Translations under genes and position numbers: made by a program
DNA from: Piezodorus guildinii
Lineage: Eukaryota > Arthropoda > Insecta > Hemiptera > Pentatomidae
Assembly: GCA_023052935.1 (NCBI GenBank)
Contig: CM041297.1
Span: forward strand, 1,974,280-2,038,279
Reading direction: 5' to 3'
Length of the DNA stretch: 64,000 nucleotides
Shown here: positions 36,701-41,084 of the stretch, piece after piece
Layout of the letters: each line of letters begins with the position of its first letter
Position numbering within the stretch: position 1 is the stretch's first letter
The notes under the pieces: model-generated
Databases searched by the model: none
Told to the model about the DNA's origin: nothing
The model's input: the letters and a program-made list of their open reading frames with translations, nothing else

Positions 36701-38567
36701 ACCACTTGTAAACATTTTTTTTACTGAAAACAGTTTCACCGTATGCCACTGTCAACATTTCAAGTGTTTCGAAGCACTTTATTTTATTTTTTACACAAAA
36801 TTTGATGCAAATCCTTTGATCCATATTTTTCGATAGCAAAAAATCGCCGAGCACGCAAAACACTTATAATCTTTACGCCTCTCACAACCAAACAAAAAAT
36901 GCTAGACACTTGAAACTTGGTACAGATGTTCGGGAAGAGTGTACCAACATAACAAAACAAAAAAATCGATAATCGAAAGTACGTTGCCCATGGAATTTGA
37001 AAAGTCACCTTACTTTTTGAACACACATCGTATATTATATTACAACTTTTTAATTTTAATAAGTATACAATTTTTATTGGGTTGTTAAATAATTCTTCAA
37101 TCTTCAATTGCTGCCTTTAATCGATCTAACTGGGCGTAAGTAATAGTATTAATAATAATAGTAGTAGCAGTAATAGTCTGTATTTATAGTTTGGATTTTT
37201 GGAAGGAGTTCATAATGTATGGGTCCCTTCCAATCCCACCAGATACTGAGCATCACCTTAGTTGGATGAAAGCCGCTTTGGTGTTGCCAGCGGCATCGTT
37301 CCAGGCAACCCCAAGATTTTTTTGGCGCGTGTTGATGTAGAAAATCCATTTTTCCTCACCAGTAACAACTCATTTCAAAAATGGATCCTCCACATTTTTT
37401 TTTTTTTCAGCAGCAAATCACAACATGAAATCCTTCCAAGAAGATTCCTTTCACTGAGCTCATGAGGAGCCCAAACGTCGTAACGACAGACGTACCCTTC
37501 CTTCTTTAGATGATCAAAAAAGGCCGAATTGCAGGCTCTTATTTCGCAGATATCTCACGGACAGTAATTTGTAGATTGTTTGCGATGACCCTCATAATAT
37601 CCTCGATGTCAAGAGTTGAACTCCGGCCAGCCCGGGGTTGGTCTTCCAAATTGAAATCTCCTGATCTAAACAGCGAAATCCACTTCTGAACCGTACTATC
37701 AGCAATTGAATTGCTTCTGTATATCGCACAAATCTTTCTTGCAGTTTGGCTGCGTTTTTCCCTTTTTCAAAAAAGAACAGCATATTATGCCGAAAATGAA
37801 CTGAATCGTCACTCATGTTGGTTTGCAACTACACTACTGAGCCTTAATACAGACAAATTCATTGCGTAAACATAGTTAATTCCATAAAGGTTAAAGGTAT
37901 ATAAATAAACATTAGCTTTGTAATTCAGTTTTAGTAGAAAAAACAAAAGATAAATTTTATTTTAAAAATTTCTATGAACTTTCCGGACAACCCAATATGA
38001 TGTTATTAATATAGTAAAAAAACAATTCCAGATTTCAATGCGAAAAGAATCAAATTAGCTGGTTTGATAATATTCTAATGAGAGATTTTGGCGCTTCCTG
38101 TATGATTTCCTAAAATGGATATTGTACCTTTTGGAAATCGACGTCTCAATTCTGGACTAAAGAACAGTAATTTTTGTCTAGACGTCCATTTAATGTTTAT
38201 AAAACCCAATCTTCAAGCTTTTTTACCTTTTCAATAGCCTTGGGGACCGTCACCGACAGTCAATTTGCTAAAAGTAAGTTTCCCTGAAAATTCTTGAACA
38301 GCTGTTTTGGAGTTTTTCTTGCACCAAAGCTCTAAGGACTTGTTTGTTCTTGATAATAAATCTGATGACCGTTTACGATTACAATAAAAATATGTTTAAC
38401 TATCGATTTCATTAAAAAAATATATACTTTGTTTATTGGAAATGAATTTTCTTATTATATAGTGGTAATTATGTTTATTTTAATGTTTATTTAAGCCCGG
38501 CCATGAAGACGACGGCCAACATTTATCAGGAAGGCAGTTCAAGAGGAAGAAGAAGCCAAAGCACTGA
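3388..38567 (+). CDS. SUPV3L1: SUV3 mitochondrial ATP-dependent RNA helicase (14 exons)
   Basis: SUV3 is a mitochondrial-matrix DExH-type helicase that unwinds RNA for degradation with polynucleotide phosphorylase. Exons: 3388-3700, 3773-3995, 4071-4239, 7291-7402, 9221-9390, 10971-11087, 21003-21160, 24152-24293, 24487-24645, 27065-27244, 29147-29295, 30775-30905, 35686-35822, 38496-38567. All junctions are GT-AG and phases agree, giving 743 codons (human about 786). The N-terminus is basic, as expected for a mitochondrial presequence. Walker [13 protein letters not shown], motif [12 protein letters not shown] and motif [11 protein letters not shown] are all present. The C-terminus ends in a basic KRKKKPKH tail. 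No frameshift or stop occurs, so the gene looks functional. Introns total about 33 kb, nearly all mobile elements. Confidence 0.95.
3773..3995 (+). CDS. SUPV3L1: SUV3 exon 2 (codons 105-178)
   Basis: It follows TTTTTTTTCAAG and ends TCATG before GTTTGT. It encodes the conserved N-terminal segment with [12 protein letters not shown] and [20 protein letters not shown]. The intron before it is only 72 bp. Confidence 0.92.
4071..4239 (+). CDS. SUPV3L1: SUV3 exon 3 with Walker A
   Basis: It begins after ATGTTTAG and ends AATGAAAGA before GTGAGG. It encodes the ATP-binding motif [14 protein letters not shown], and the motif Ia region [14 protein letters not shown]. Confidence 0.95.
4240..5460 (+). 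other. SUV3 intron 3, first part: no clear element
   Basis: It is AT-rich intron. A CTAT tetranucleotide microsatellite lies at about 5285-5325. A short scrap resembling the SINE C tail (CGGCCTAATCATCTCATTGC) lies at 5443-5462. The segment 4860-5160 is more GC-rich but matches nothing I recognise and has no long open frame. Confidence 0.4.
5463..5595 (+). repeat. SINE family A, head fragment
   Basis: It shows GTCACCTGTTGTGTAGTGG and a degraded body (CCCTAGGATA) of the most abundant tRNA-derived SINE in the window. It is truncated before the 3' half. Confidence 0.6.
5646..5927 (-). repeat. SINE family A, full-length copy
   Basis: Read on the minus strand it has a tRNA-like head with B box GGTTCAAACC, the body AAAGATCCCTATCCTAATT and ACTCCCACTGTAGCATCG, and an ATAAATAAA tail. 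It lies 50 bp from the fragment at 5463-5595 in opposite orientation. Confidence 0.75.
5928..6148 (+). other. short intron spacer
   Basis: AT-rich intron sequence between SINE A and a family R copy, with no recognisable element. Confidence 0.4.
6149..6989 (+). repeat. family R repeat, near full-length copy
   Basis: It runs from AAAAAATCTGGTGCGCACAA with CTTTCACTTATC to TTTCATATATATGTAAGTGG. Internal blocks shared with other copies include AAGCCCTGTCAGACTAT and GGTGCAAAATGCATGGTATA. Confidence 0.75.
7291..7402 (+). CDS. SUPV3L1: SUV3 exon 4
   Basis: It begins after TATATTTTTAG and ends ACTCCTT before GTAAGTGG. It encodes [12 protein letters not shown] and [15 protein letters not shown], a strongly conserved part of the first RecA-like domain. 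Confidence 0.93.
7504..8581 (+). mobile_element. degenerate mariner transposon (subfamily 1)
   Basis: Imperfect terminal repeats (TTGGGTTGTCCGAAAA and, inverted on the right, TTGGATTATCTGGGAA) are flanked by TA. Transposase pieces survive in shifting frames: [34 protein letters not shown] and [13 protein letters not shown], the mariner DD34D neighbourhood. Many stops make it dead. A close relative sits at 37077-37995 in the opposite orientation. Confidence 0.8.
8737..9053. repeat. family R foldback: two right ends in inverted orientation
   Basis: The left half (TTTTACTTTCATTTACC through TCCTGCAAAAAG) is the reverse complement of the right half (TTTGCAGGACTTGGT through GGTAAGGGAAAGTAAAA). Each is the ~145-bp right terminus of family R, joined through a short middle. 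It can form a long hairpin and lacks the R interior. Confidence 0.75.
9221..9390 (+). CDS. SUPV3L1: SUV3 exon 5 with motif II (DEIQ)
   Basis: It begins after CCTCTTGCAG and ends GAAATTGAG before GTAATC. It encodes [20 protein letters not shown] and [18 protein letters not shown] is the Walker B box typical of the Suv3 family. Confidence 0.95.
9490..10125 (+). pseudogene. 5'-truncated non-LTR retrotransposon (subfamily K)
   Basis: The C-terminal part of a reverse transcriptase survives in two frames: [17 protein letters not shown], then [39 protein letters not shown] and [11 protein letters not shown]. It ends in TATTATTATAATTATTATTA, a microsatellite-like tail. Relatives lie at 24711-25500 and 38900-39545. 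Confidence 0.75.
10363..10633 (+). repeat. SINE family A, full-length copy
   Basis: It has the head CACCTGTAGCAGGGTGGCTA, B box GGGTTCAAACCCGCAGG, the usual body and a tail GTTAAATAAACAAAC. Confidence 0.75.
10634..10970 (+). other. SUV3 intron 5 remainder
   Basis: AT-rich intron ending in a polypyrimidine tract and TTTTTTACAG before exon 6. Nothing else is recognisable. Confidence 0.4.
10971..11087 (+). CDS. SUPV3L1: SUV3 exon 6
   Basis: It encodes [20 protein letters not shown] followed by [19 protein letters not shown], the start of the second RecA-like domain. The exon ends TACTCG before GTAAGG. Confidence 0.94.
11689..12750 (-). pseudogene. mariner transposase pseudogene
   Basis: It resembles SETMAR-type mariner transposase: an N-terminal DNA-binding segment ([16 protein letters not shown], then [20 protein letters not shown]), the linker region [20 protein letters not shown], and the catalytic domain. 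D1 appears as N in [10 protein letters not shown]3 is present in [13 protein letters not shown]. The frame breaks at about 11945-12050, and HDNARPHTA is displaced into another frame. The inferred coding part starts near 12745 on the minus strand. Confidence 0.8.
12952..13878 (-). pseudogene. ORF2 3' part: RNase H domain of the LOA-type element
   Basis: The RNase H signature is clear: [17 protein letters not shown] (first Asp), [10 protein letters not shown] (Glu), [11 protein letters not shown] (Asp), then [20 protein letters not shown] (His/Asp). A C-terminal Cys/His motif, [18 protein letters not shown], follows. It is in a different frame from the upstream part of ORF2. Continuous homologous frame ([14 protein letters not shown] onward) shows that the shift lies near 13965-13985. 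Confidence 0.85.
13959..16517 (-). pseudogene. ORF2 5' part: endonuclease and reverse transcriptase
   Basis: The 852-residue frame starts at ATG 16517, eight bases after the ORF1 stop. The N-terminal APE-type endonuclease shows [32 protein letters not shown] and SDHKYI. The reverse transcriptase shows [47 protein letters not shown] and the catalytic GYADDIAIL. It ends early at 13959 through a frameshift, after which the RNase H domain continues in the next frame. Confidence 0.88.
16527..18335 (-). pseudogene. ORF1 (gag-like) of the LOA-type element
   Basis: Three overlapping frames make one broken ORF: 18335-18006 ([15 protein letters not shown]), about 18055-17250 (basic, Pro/Ser-rich, [10 protein letters not shown]) and about 17260-16527. 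The segment around [16 protein letters not shown] to [16 protein letters not shown] resembles the DUF4780 domain seen in insect retroelement ORF1 proteins. The C-terminal ~120 residues are Gly/Pro/Lys-rich. Frameshifts lie near 18030 and 17260. The likely role is nucleic-acid binding in the retrotransposition particle. Confidence 0.7.
18833..19414 (-). pseudogene. 5'-truncated non-LTR retrotransposon (subfamily M), 582 bp
   Basis: A 12-bp target-site duplication TGCAGAATTGAT (18821-18832 and 19415-19426) delimits it. It ends in an ATC/GAT trinucleotide tail next to the 3' edge. The decayed reading frame matches the better-preserved relative at 25762-26661. Confidence 0.7.
19445..19660 (+). 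repeat. SINE family C copy
   Basis: The head has AGTGTGGTCTAATGGAAAG and a B-box-like GGTCCCGGGTTCACCCC. The body has GGGACCCTCATGGGTC and TTGGCTACCCAAAAT, which is shared with 53385-53700. Confidence 0.6.
19790..20115 (+). pseudogene. reverse transcriptase core fragment
   Basis: It reads [20 protein letters not shown], then [16 protein letters not shown] and [19 protein letters not shown] before a stop. These are RT motifs A and B (FKKAYD, GLKQGD) of a CR1/Jockey-type element. The catalytic xADD block is lost. It is a short relic in SUV3 intron 6. Confidence 0.75.
20116..21002 (+). other. SUV3 intron 6, distal part: unrecognised
   Basis: AT-rich with scattered stop-filled frames. A decayed retroelement is possible at 20130-20640 but I cannot support it. 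No motif is recognised before the exon 7 acceptor. Confidence 0.35.
21003..21160 (+). CDS. SUPV3L1: SUV3 exon 7 with motif V
   Basis: It begins after AATTAATGTTAG and ends CTCAACTT before GTGAGT. It encodes [20 protein letters not shown] and [15 protein letters not shown]. It is markedly more GC-rich than the surrounding intron. Confidence 0.95.
21225..21680 (-). pseudogene. mariner transposase N-terminal relic (subfamily 2)
   Basis: On the minus strand the frame reads [20 protein letters not shown], then [22 protein letters not shown]. This is the helix-turn-helix region of a Mos1/SETMAR-like mariner. It decays into stops and has no terminal repeats. Confidence 0.6.
21676..22005 (+). repeat. 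SINE family B, longer copy
   Basis: It shares GGCTGAGTGGGTTAGCGTGC, CATTTATCCCTTACCCTCAC and GGCGAGGTAGG with 239-430. It continues through GTGCTTAGCGCCTTCC to an (AATA)n tail, which defines the 3' end missing from the other copy. Confidence 0.65.
22438..22626 (-). pseudogene. Jockey-type RT C-terminal fragment
   Basis: It reads [20 protein letters not shown], then [20 protein letters not shown]. The same protein tail is recognisable at 55385-56015 and 53855-54415. It is truncated on both sides. Confidence 0.6.
22860..24016 (-). pseudogene. 5'-truncated non-LTR reverse transcriptase with (GATA)n tail
   Basis: A 376-residue open frame (24016-22886) starts inside the RT domain: [20 protein letters not shown] (motif A), [14 protein letters not shown] (motif B) and the catalytic [12 protein letters not shown]. 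It runs through [13 protein letters not shown] to [19 protein letters not shown]. It ends at ATCTATCTATCTATC, a tetranucleotide tail at the 3' end. The absence of stops suggests a young insertion, but the N-terminal endonuclease is missing. It ends 135 bp before SUV3 exon 8. Confidence 0.85.
24152..24293 (+). CDS. SUPV3L1: SUV3 exon 8 with motif VI
   Basis: It begins after TTTACTTTGTAG and ends TTTGAAAAA before GTAAGT. It encodes [20 protein letters not shown] and [20 protein letters not shown], the arginine-finger motif VI. Confidence 0.95.
24487..24645 (+). CDS. SUPV3L1: SUV3 exon 9
   Basis: It begins after CTCCTTAG and ends CTCATT before GTAAGT. It encodes [20 protein letters not shown] and [20 protein letters not shown], the conserved link to the Suv3 C-terminal domains. 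Confidence 0.95.
24711..25500 (+). pseudogene. non-LTR subfamily K relic, interrupted
   Basis: The pieces 24711-24780 and 25200-25500 match the 3' part of 9490-10125 (GAGTTTAGACGGTTGCACAA; then GTTGGTATTCGCTGAACCGA) and end in (TTA)n. The gap between them is filled by an unrelated RT fragment in the opposite orientation, so the K copy was there first. Confidence 0.65.
24785..25195 (-). pseudogene. RT fragment nested inside the subfamily K relic
   Basis: The minus-strand frame reads [20 protein letters not shown], then [31 protein letters not shown] and [14 protein letters not shown]. This is the N-terminal part of the RT domain (fingers through motif A) of an I/Jockey-type element. Both ends are missing. 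Confidence 0.7.
25762..26661 (-). pseudogene. 5'-truncated non-LTR retrotransposon (subfamily M), 900 bp
   Basis: A 12-bp target-site duplication TTTCATCATATT (25750-25761 and 26662-26673) brackets it, with an (ATG)n tail at the 3' side. Encoded parts are [20 protein letters not shown] with [20 protein letters not shown] (26648-26400), and [20 protein letters not shown] to [20 protein letters not shown] (26261-25875). A frameshift separates them. Confidence 0.8.
26674..27064 (+). other. SUV3 intron 9 remainder
   Basis: It contains an A-run at 26695-26715 and plain AT-rich sequence up to the TTTTCAG acceptor. I see no gene or repeat. Confidence 0.4.
27065..27244 (+). CDS. SUPV3L1: SUV3 exon 10
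   Basis: It encodes [20 protein letters not shown], then [20 protein letters not shown]. The exon ends TTGAAG before GTATGT. This is the Suv3 C-terminal region that packs on the helicase core. Confidence 0.94.
27484..27727 (+). repeat. family R, left-terminal segment
   Basis: It starts CTCTGGTGCACCCAACACAC with CTTTCACTTACC and runs to the AATCTTTAGCTTTCCAACAG block. It stops at a Jockey-type insertion, beyond which family R sequence continues in the opposite orientation. Confidence 0.7.
27728..27928 (+). pseudogene. Jockey-type retrotransposon 3' end
   Basis: It encodes [20 protein letters not shown] (end of ORF2), then a 3' UTR with ATACAGTTGTAAATATCAAT and a short A-rich tail. The same 3' end is found at 40455-40737, 51800-52015 and 53855-54415. 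Confidence 0.65.
27935..28535 (-). repeat. family R, left part in inverted orientation
   Basis: Read on the minus strand it begins AAAATCTGGTGCGGGCAACA and runs to TTCAGACAATTTCAATCAGA. With 27484-27727 it forms an interrupted inverted pair around the Jockey fragment. Confidence 0.7.
28536..29146 (+). other. SUV3 intron 10, distal part
   Basis: No repeat of the other families is seen. The sequence is AT-rich with a slightly more complex block at 28770-28960, no sustained frame and a pyrimidine-rich acceptor TTTGCTGCAG. Confidence 0.4.
29147..29295 (+). CDS. SUPV3L1: SUV3 exon 11
   Basis: It encodes [20 protein letters not shown] and [20 protein letters not shown]. It ends GGCTAAG before GTAATA. 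The [14 protein letters not shown] block is a Suv3 hallmark. Confidence 0.95.
29715..30180 (+). repeat. interspersed repeat family S
   Basis: It is one of three copies (also 32545-32995 minus and 43945-44405) sharing GGTATGGGTTCTTGACA, TAGCCTGCCTAACA, AAGAGCTGTTA and an ATGGGTATATTA end. It is ~460 bp, non-coding and non-autonomous. Confidence 0.65.
30285..30620 (-). pseudogene. mariner transposase N-terminal relic (subfamily 3)
   Basis: On the minus strand it reads [14 protein letters not shown], then [19 protein letters not shown], the typical RSGRPS...DDD linker of an irritans-type mariner. It is short, has internal stops and no terminal repeats. Confidence 0.6.
30775..30905 (+). CDS. SUPV3L1: SUV3 exon 12
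   Basis: It begins after ATAATTTTAG and ends GCGATG before GTAAGT. It encodes [20 protein letters not shown], then [20 protein letters not shown]. Confidence 0.94.
31028..31905 (+). repeat. interspersed repeat family T, two direct copies
   Basis: The block AATCGACCAAAAAAAAAAA through TTTCAAGATGCATAGAATCC occurs at 31030-31120 and again at 31805-31900. The first continues through TTTCTCCGAAACTACTGGAC and CGATGATCCTGACACCTAGA. A third copy lies at 44725-45330. Three further lines of similar A-rich 'TAACTCGGTTATT' phrases lie between. It is non-coding. Confidence 0.55.
31906..32544 (+). other. SUV3 intron 12, middle part
   Basis: AT-rich with no supported gene. The phrase CCTCGTTTAAATCCCTCTTT near 32320 may be a very decayed Jockey-type 3' end but is too short to call. 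Confidence 0.35.
32545..32995 (-). repeat. interspersed repeat family S, inverted copy
   Basis: On the minus strand it shows the same start (ACTTATTTTATAAAA), the GCAGGCTAACxA and GTTAGCCTGCCTAACTCAAC blocks and the end ATGGGTATATTACAATAT. Confidence 0.65.
33189..33221 (+). ncRNA. weak hammerhead-like motif (HHR-4)
   Basis: It reads CTGACGA, one extra A, GACCC/GGGTC hairpin, GAAA, T-G pair and GTT. Stem II is perfect, but I find no stem I pairing beside the core, so it is probably decayed. It lies next to the element at 33225-33427. Confidence 0.35.
33225..33427 (-). repeat. foldback element related to 842-1130
   Basis: It shares GAGGATGTATAGTCGACTGT, GGTGGAATAATCAGGAGTCA and the whole hammerhead-like block with 842-1130. 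Its short terminal arms (33261-33292 and 33398-33426) are inverted repeats. Only one hammerhead-like arm is retained. Confidence 0.7.
33318..33359 (-). ncRNA. hammerhead-ribozyme-like motif (HHR-2)
   Basis: Minus-strand order: TGCC, CTGATGA, extra T, GACTC/GAGCC hairpin with one mismatch, GAAAC, GTT, GGCA. Stem I TGCC-GGCA is preserved, as in HHR-1. Predicted cleavage is after GTT, between 33322 and 33321. Confidence 0.48.
33428..33824 (+). other. SUV3 intron 12 spacer with flanking duplicate
   Basis: The stretch at about 33700-33770 (GTTTCCTGGTCCATTACAA) reappears at about 35320-35390, so the R/mariner block between them is flanked by ~70-bp diverged direct repeats. ACTGCCACCTGAACC at 33461 matches the foldback-end phrase also seen at 51500 and 52310. 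Confidence 0.45.
33825..35290 (-). repeat. family R repeat interrupted by a mariner
   Basis: The right end (TTTACTTTCACTTAATATAT) is at the low coordinate and the left end (GTATTGCCCGCACCAGATTT) at the high coordinate. The copy is complete except for the insertion of a short mariner at 34599-35157. Confidence 0.75.
34599..35157 (+). mobile_element. internally deleted mariner (subfamily 4), 559 bp
   Basis: Near-perfect 29-bp inverted ends (TTGGGTTGATGCAAAATTAA at the left) are flanked by TA. The residual frame (34634-35080, 148 residues) fuses an N-terminal stub ([18 protein letters not shown]) directly to the catalytic C-terminus. It shows [12 protein letters not shown] and [16 protein letters not shown], the second and third Asp. 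The region with the first Asp is deleted, so it encodes no active transposase. The intact ends could still be mobilised by a relative. Confidence 0.88.
35291..35685 (+). other. SUV3 intron 12, end part with SINE A head fragment
   Basis: 35548-35637 is the minus-strand head of a SINE A (GGTTTGAAC-type B box reversed, CTAGCCACTACACCACAGGT). The rest is AT-rich intron with a long T tract before the GTCTAG acceptor. Confidence 0.5.
35686..35822 (+). CDS. SUPV3L1: SUV3 exon 13
   Basis: It encodes [20 protein letters not shown], then [20 protein letters not shown]. It ends TCCAAG before GTATAA. The LxxxLMxxGLLTPxML motif is conserved near the end of animal SUV3. Confidence 0.93.
36160..37030 (-). 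mobile_element. mariner (subfamily 5), degraded, 871 bp
   Basis: Inverted ends CGAGGTGTGTTAAAAAAATA and CGATGTGTGTTCAAAAAGTA are flanked by TA. Transposase fragments on the minus strand: [20 protein letters not shown] (N-terminal), [20 protein letters not shown], and [20 protein letters not shown] with [12 protein letters not shown] (C-terminal). The central part with the first two Asp is deleted or scrambled. Confidence 0.85.
37077..37995 (-). mobile_element. mariner (subfamily 1), inverted relative of 7504-8581
   Basis: The right end TTGGGTTGTCCGGAAAGTTC is good; the left shows only TTGGGTTGT. Both are beside TA. The minus-strand pieces [34 protein letters not shown] and [15 protein letters not shown] match the copy at 7504-8581. 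The 3' part is deleted and carries a TAATAATAGTAGTAG microsatellite. Confidence 0.75.
37999..38165 (+). repeat. interspersed repeat family U
   Basis: GTTATTAATATAG, CCTAAAATGGATATTGTACC and TTTTGGAAATCGACGTCTCA recur with substitutions at 61529-61695. The class is unknown; these are the only two copies I see in the window. Confidence 0.5.
38496..38567 (+). CDS. SUPV3L1: SUV3 exon 14 (last) with stop
   Basis: It begins after TGTTTATTTAAG. It encodes [20 protein letters not shown], then PKH and TGA (38565-38567). The basic tail is typical of the family's C-terminus. Confidence 0.9.
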   Translation, partial: PGHEDDGQHLSGRQFKRKKKPKH

Positions 38568-38602
38568 CATTAATTGTAAATAAACTATAGATTATTTCTG
38601 TA

Positions 38603-38608
38603 AATAAA
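38603..38608 (+). terminator. SUV3 poly(A) signal AATAAA
   Basis: A canonical AATAAA lies 36 bases after the stop codon, followed by T-rich sequence. It implies a very short 3' UTR. Confidence 0.75.
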
Positions 38609-38899
38609 ATTCGTTTTTATTTTATTATTTAGTTCATGAAAAAATAAATAAAAAGTTCCATTATTTTCCTTCTTTCTAGAACTTTAAGCAAGTCCAAGGC
38701 CATGTGAAGTAGGTCTTTTGTCACATAATTACATGCTTCCACGATTTTATGTAAAGTTTTGGAATGGAGTGACTGAATTTTTCGAATGTTAGAGTTTCTG
38801 TTTTTGAGCCCTTATAACGTTTGATTCATAAGGATTTTTTAAGTTCTTTCTAGATAATAATAATTATTTCGAGAGATTTCAGGTTTAAAGGATGAATAA

Positions 38900-39545
38900 T
38901 GCCTTAATATTTACGAGAATAAGGTACTACAGAACATTTTAGGCTTAAAGAGGGATGAGGCCGATGGAAGGCTTATAAAGTTAAACAATGTGTCATTATG
39001 GAGCTTTTACTCCTTCAGTGTATATAAGTTTGTAGTAGGGATCACTTGTAGCTGGGTGGTTAGCATAACAGCCTCCTATGCCAAAGGTCACAGGTTCAAA
39101 CCCGCAGGTGGTCCTAGGATTTTTTAACGGGAGTAAAAATCCCTTAGTTATGCCATCCTTTGGATGGGACGTTAAAAGGTGGTCCCGAGCCTTTGCGATG
39201 TCAGGTACTCGTTAAAGATCCCTATCCTAATAAAATCTGGATAGGCAAAATTTAGGACTCCCACTGTAGCATCGTCCGATTAGCTTTAGTAGCATAAAGT
39301 GTCGTTAAATAAATAAACATAAACAAGGTTGCAGTATCACAGTGGCTCAAATGAACATGCAAAGTTGTTAGGTCTAGTGAAGAACAAATTCTTAAGAAGT
39401 TAATAAGTGCTGAACTGACTAGTATAGTGTACAAGGAATAGTTGTGGGTGTGTAGGCGGGAACATTGTAGAGATTCTATCTTGGCGGCTTGGGCTTCTGC
39501 TAAGGTCAGTGGATTGAACTGTGTAGAACACTGGTAACCAACTAG
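38900..39545 (+). pseudogene. non-LTR subfamily K relic split by a SINE
   Basis: 38900-39036 (GAGAATAAGGTACTACAGAA, GGGATGAGGCCGATGG) and 39330-39545 (GTTGTTAGGTCTAGTGAAGA, ATCTTGGCGGCTTGGGCTTC) are consecutive parts of the RT tail seen at 9490-10125. A SINE A lies between them. Confidence 0.65.
39042..39328 (+). repeat. SINE family A inside the K relic
   Basis: It is full length from ATCACTTGTAGCTGGGTGGT with B box AGGTTCAAACCCGCAGG to AAATAAATAAACA. Short similar words (TTTGTAG / GGTTGCAG) flank it, a plausible but decayed target duplication. Confidence 0.75.
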
Positions 39546-40204
39546 GAGTTCGCCATCCAGAGGCTCAGCAAGATGTCATTGTGAAATTATTTTAAAATAT
39601 TTGAAAAGTCTGTTTTTGATCATACATGCTCAACACAAATATAATCTTCTTAGTTACAAAAATTGCAAGTTACCATTGATGAGTGGTTGTTTTTGTGCAA
39701 TCACAATTTTAAAAATGGTCATTTTTATCATTTCGAAAATAATGAGCTTAAAAGACAGATGTAACTTCGCATAAAATAATGAGCGATATTTGATTAAATA
39801 ACTATCTTATATTAGTTTTAAATTTTGTTGATTTTTTTAAAAGTAATATTTGATGTTATTACCCTAATTTATTTTTTTTAAATATGCTTTCCTTCTCTCC
39901 CACTACTTTTGTGAACTCTCACAATACCTCCCTCTCATGAATTTTCACCTAACTCTTCTCTCACTATGTAGCGTGGACGTAATTTAAAAAAGCCAGCTAG
40001 CATGGAGCACCTAGTTACCAAAAAAGTCGCTAGGTACCGCTCATTTTTTACAAGTTTAAGATGCTAGTCTTAAATTCTCCAAAATCCATACAACCCACAC
40101 TGACGAATTTCGTGATGGTTGCCTTGAAATTGTCTGATATAAACTTTCAGATAAGATCATATATGCTTAATGCAAAGAGTTTTTTGTATATGGTAAATAA
40201 TAAA
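39546..40204 (+). other. intergenic sequence, unrecognised
   Basis: It begins GGTAACCAACTAGGAGTTCG and CCATCCAGAGGCTCAGCAAG, which looks like the edge of a repeat but has no second copy here. No gene is supported. Confidence 0.35.
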
Positions 40205-40454
40205 ATTTTCAGAACGTTAAAATATGTTTATAATGATAGAAATAGAAATATTTTCTTCTTTAATAATCAATTTATTTTAAAAATTACAATAATCTGAATT
40301 TTGAAAAAATAGTTTGATTAGACAGCACACTTCAAGACGGCGGTATACTCTGAAAAAAAAATATATTAAAATTAATTAATCAGAGCAAAAAAATTTTTGA
40401 AAGTATGTTTATACAATAAAGGATGAGATATTTCTGGTTTTAAGTATCAGGATT

Positions 40455-40737
40455 TGCCCCGTACCAGGTATCACTCCTTCCATGAAAAACTCCACTCCCA
40501 CTCTAACTCATTAGTTTCAATCCTTCATTCCTCTTCAATTCCTGATAATCCACCGAGGCGTCTAAAAAGAAGATGGCCTCGAGACCTTCTCGTTTAGACT
40601 CACTACTAAAGAGTGCTGCAAACGGGCAGTTCTCTTCATGTTTTTTTTTTTTTTTTAATGTATTTTATCATCCATCAGCATATTTACTTGTTGTATAATA
40701 ATATACAGTTGTAAATTTCAATAAAAAAAATTAAGAA
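40455..40737 (+). pseudogene. Jockey-type retrotransposon 3' end
   Basis: It reads [20 protein letters not shown], then KRRWPRDLLV at the end of ORF2. The 3' UTR has ATACAGTTGTAAATTTCAAT and an A-rich tail. It is missing from duplication unit 2, and AAGTATC flanks both sides, so it inserted after the duplication. Confidence 0.7.
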
Positions 40738-40827
40738 GTATCCATAAGTTTCTTCATTTTTTTATGTGAAAGCAATTAACGGTAATTGTTGCTAAAGGTT
40801 GATTTACTGTGGTATATTGGGGTCACC

Positions 40828-41066
40828 TGTGGTGTAATTGCTAGCATAACAGCCTTCTATACCCAAGGTCGCAGGTTCTAAACTTAACAGCTGTCCCTAG
40901 GATCTTTTAATGGGAGTAAAAAATCATTAGTTATACTGTCCTTCCGAGTGGTTACTCATTAAAGATCCTTATCCTAATTAACCCTGGATAAGAAAAATTT
41001 AGGACTCCCACTGTAGCATCCTCTGTTTAGCCACAGTAGCATAAAGTGACATTAAATGAATAAACT
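40828..41066 (+). repeat. SINE family A
   Basis: It runs from GGTCACCTGTGGTGTAATTG to CATTAAATGAATAAAC with a shortened body. It is the homologous partner of the copy at 41572-41805, duplicated along with the surrounding segment. Confidence 0.75.
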
Positions 41067-41084
41067 GTGCTATATATTTTTGGA

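Larger units (their letters stand above)
38776..41072 (+). repeat. tandem segmental duplication, unit 1 (long)
   Basis: Three blocks are shared, in order, with 41085-41810: 38776-38950 (TTAGAGTTTCTGTTTTTGAG, TTTCTAGATAATAATAATTA), 40205-40454 (CAGCACACTTCAAGACGGCG) and 40735-41070. The blocks between them are absent from the second unit. It lies in the gap between the convergent genes. Confidence 0.75.

Noticed and set aside
40061..40297. 78-codon plus-strand frame in the intergenic gap
   Set aside because: AT-rich, no recognisable motif, part of the tandem duplication and broken in the second unit.
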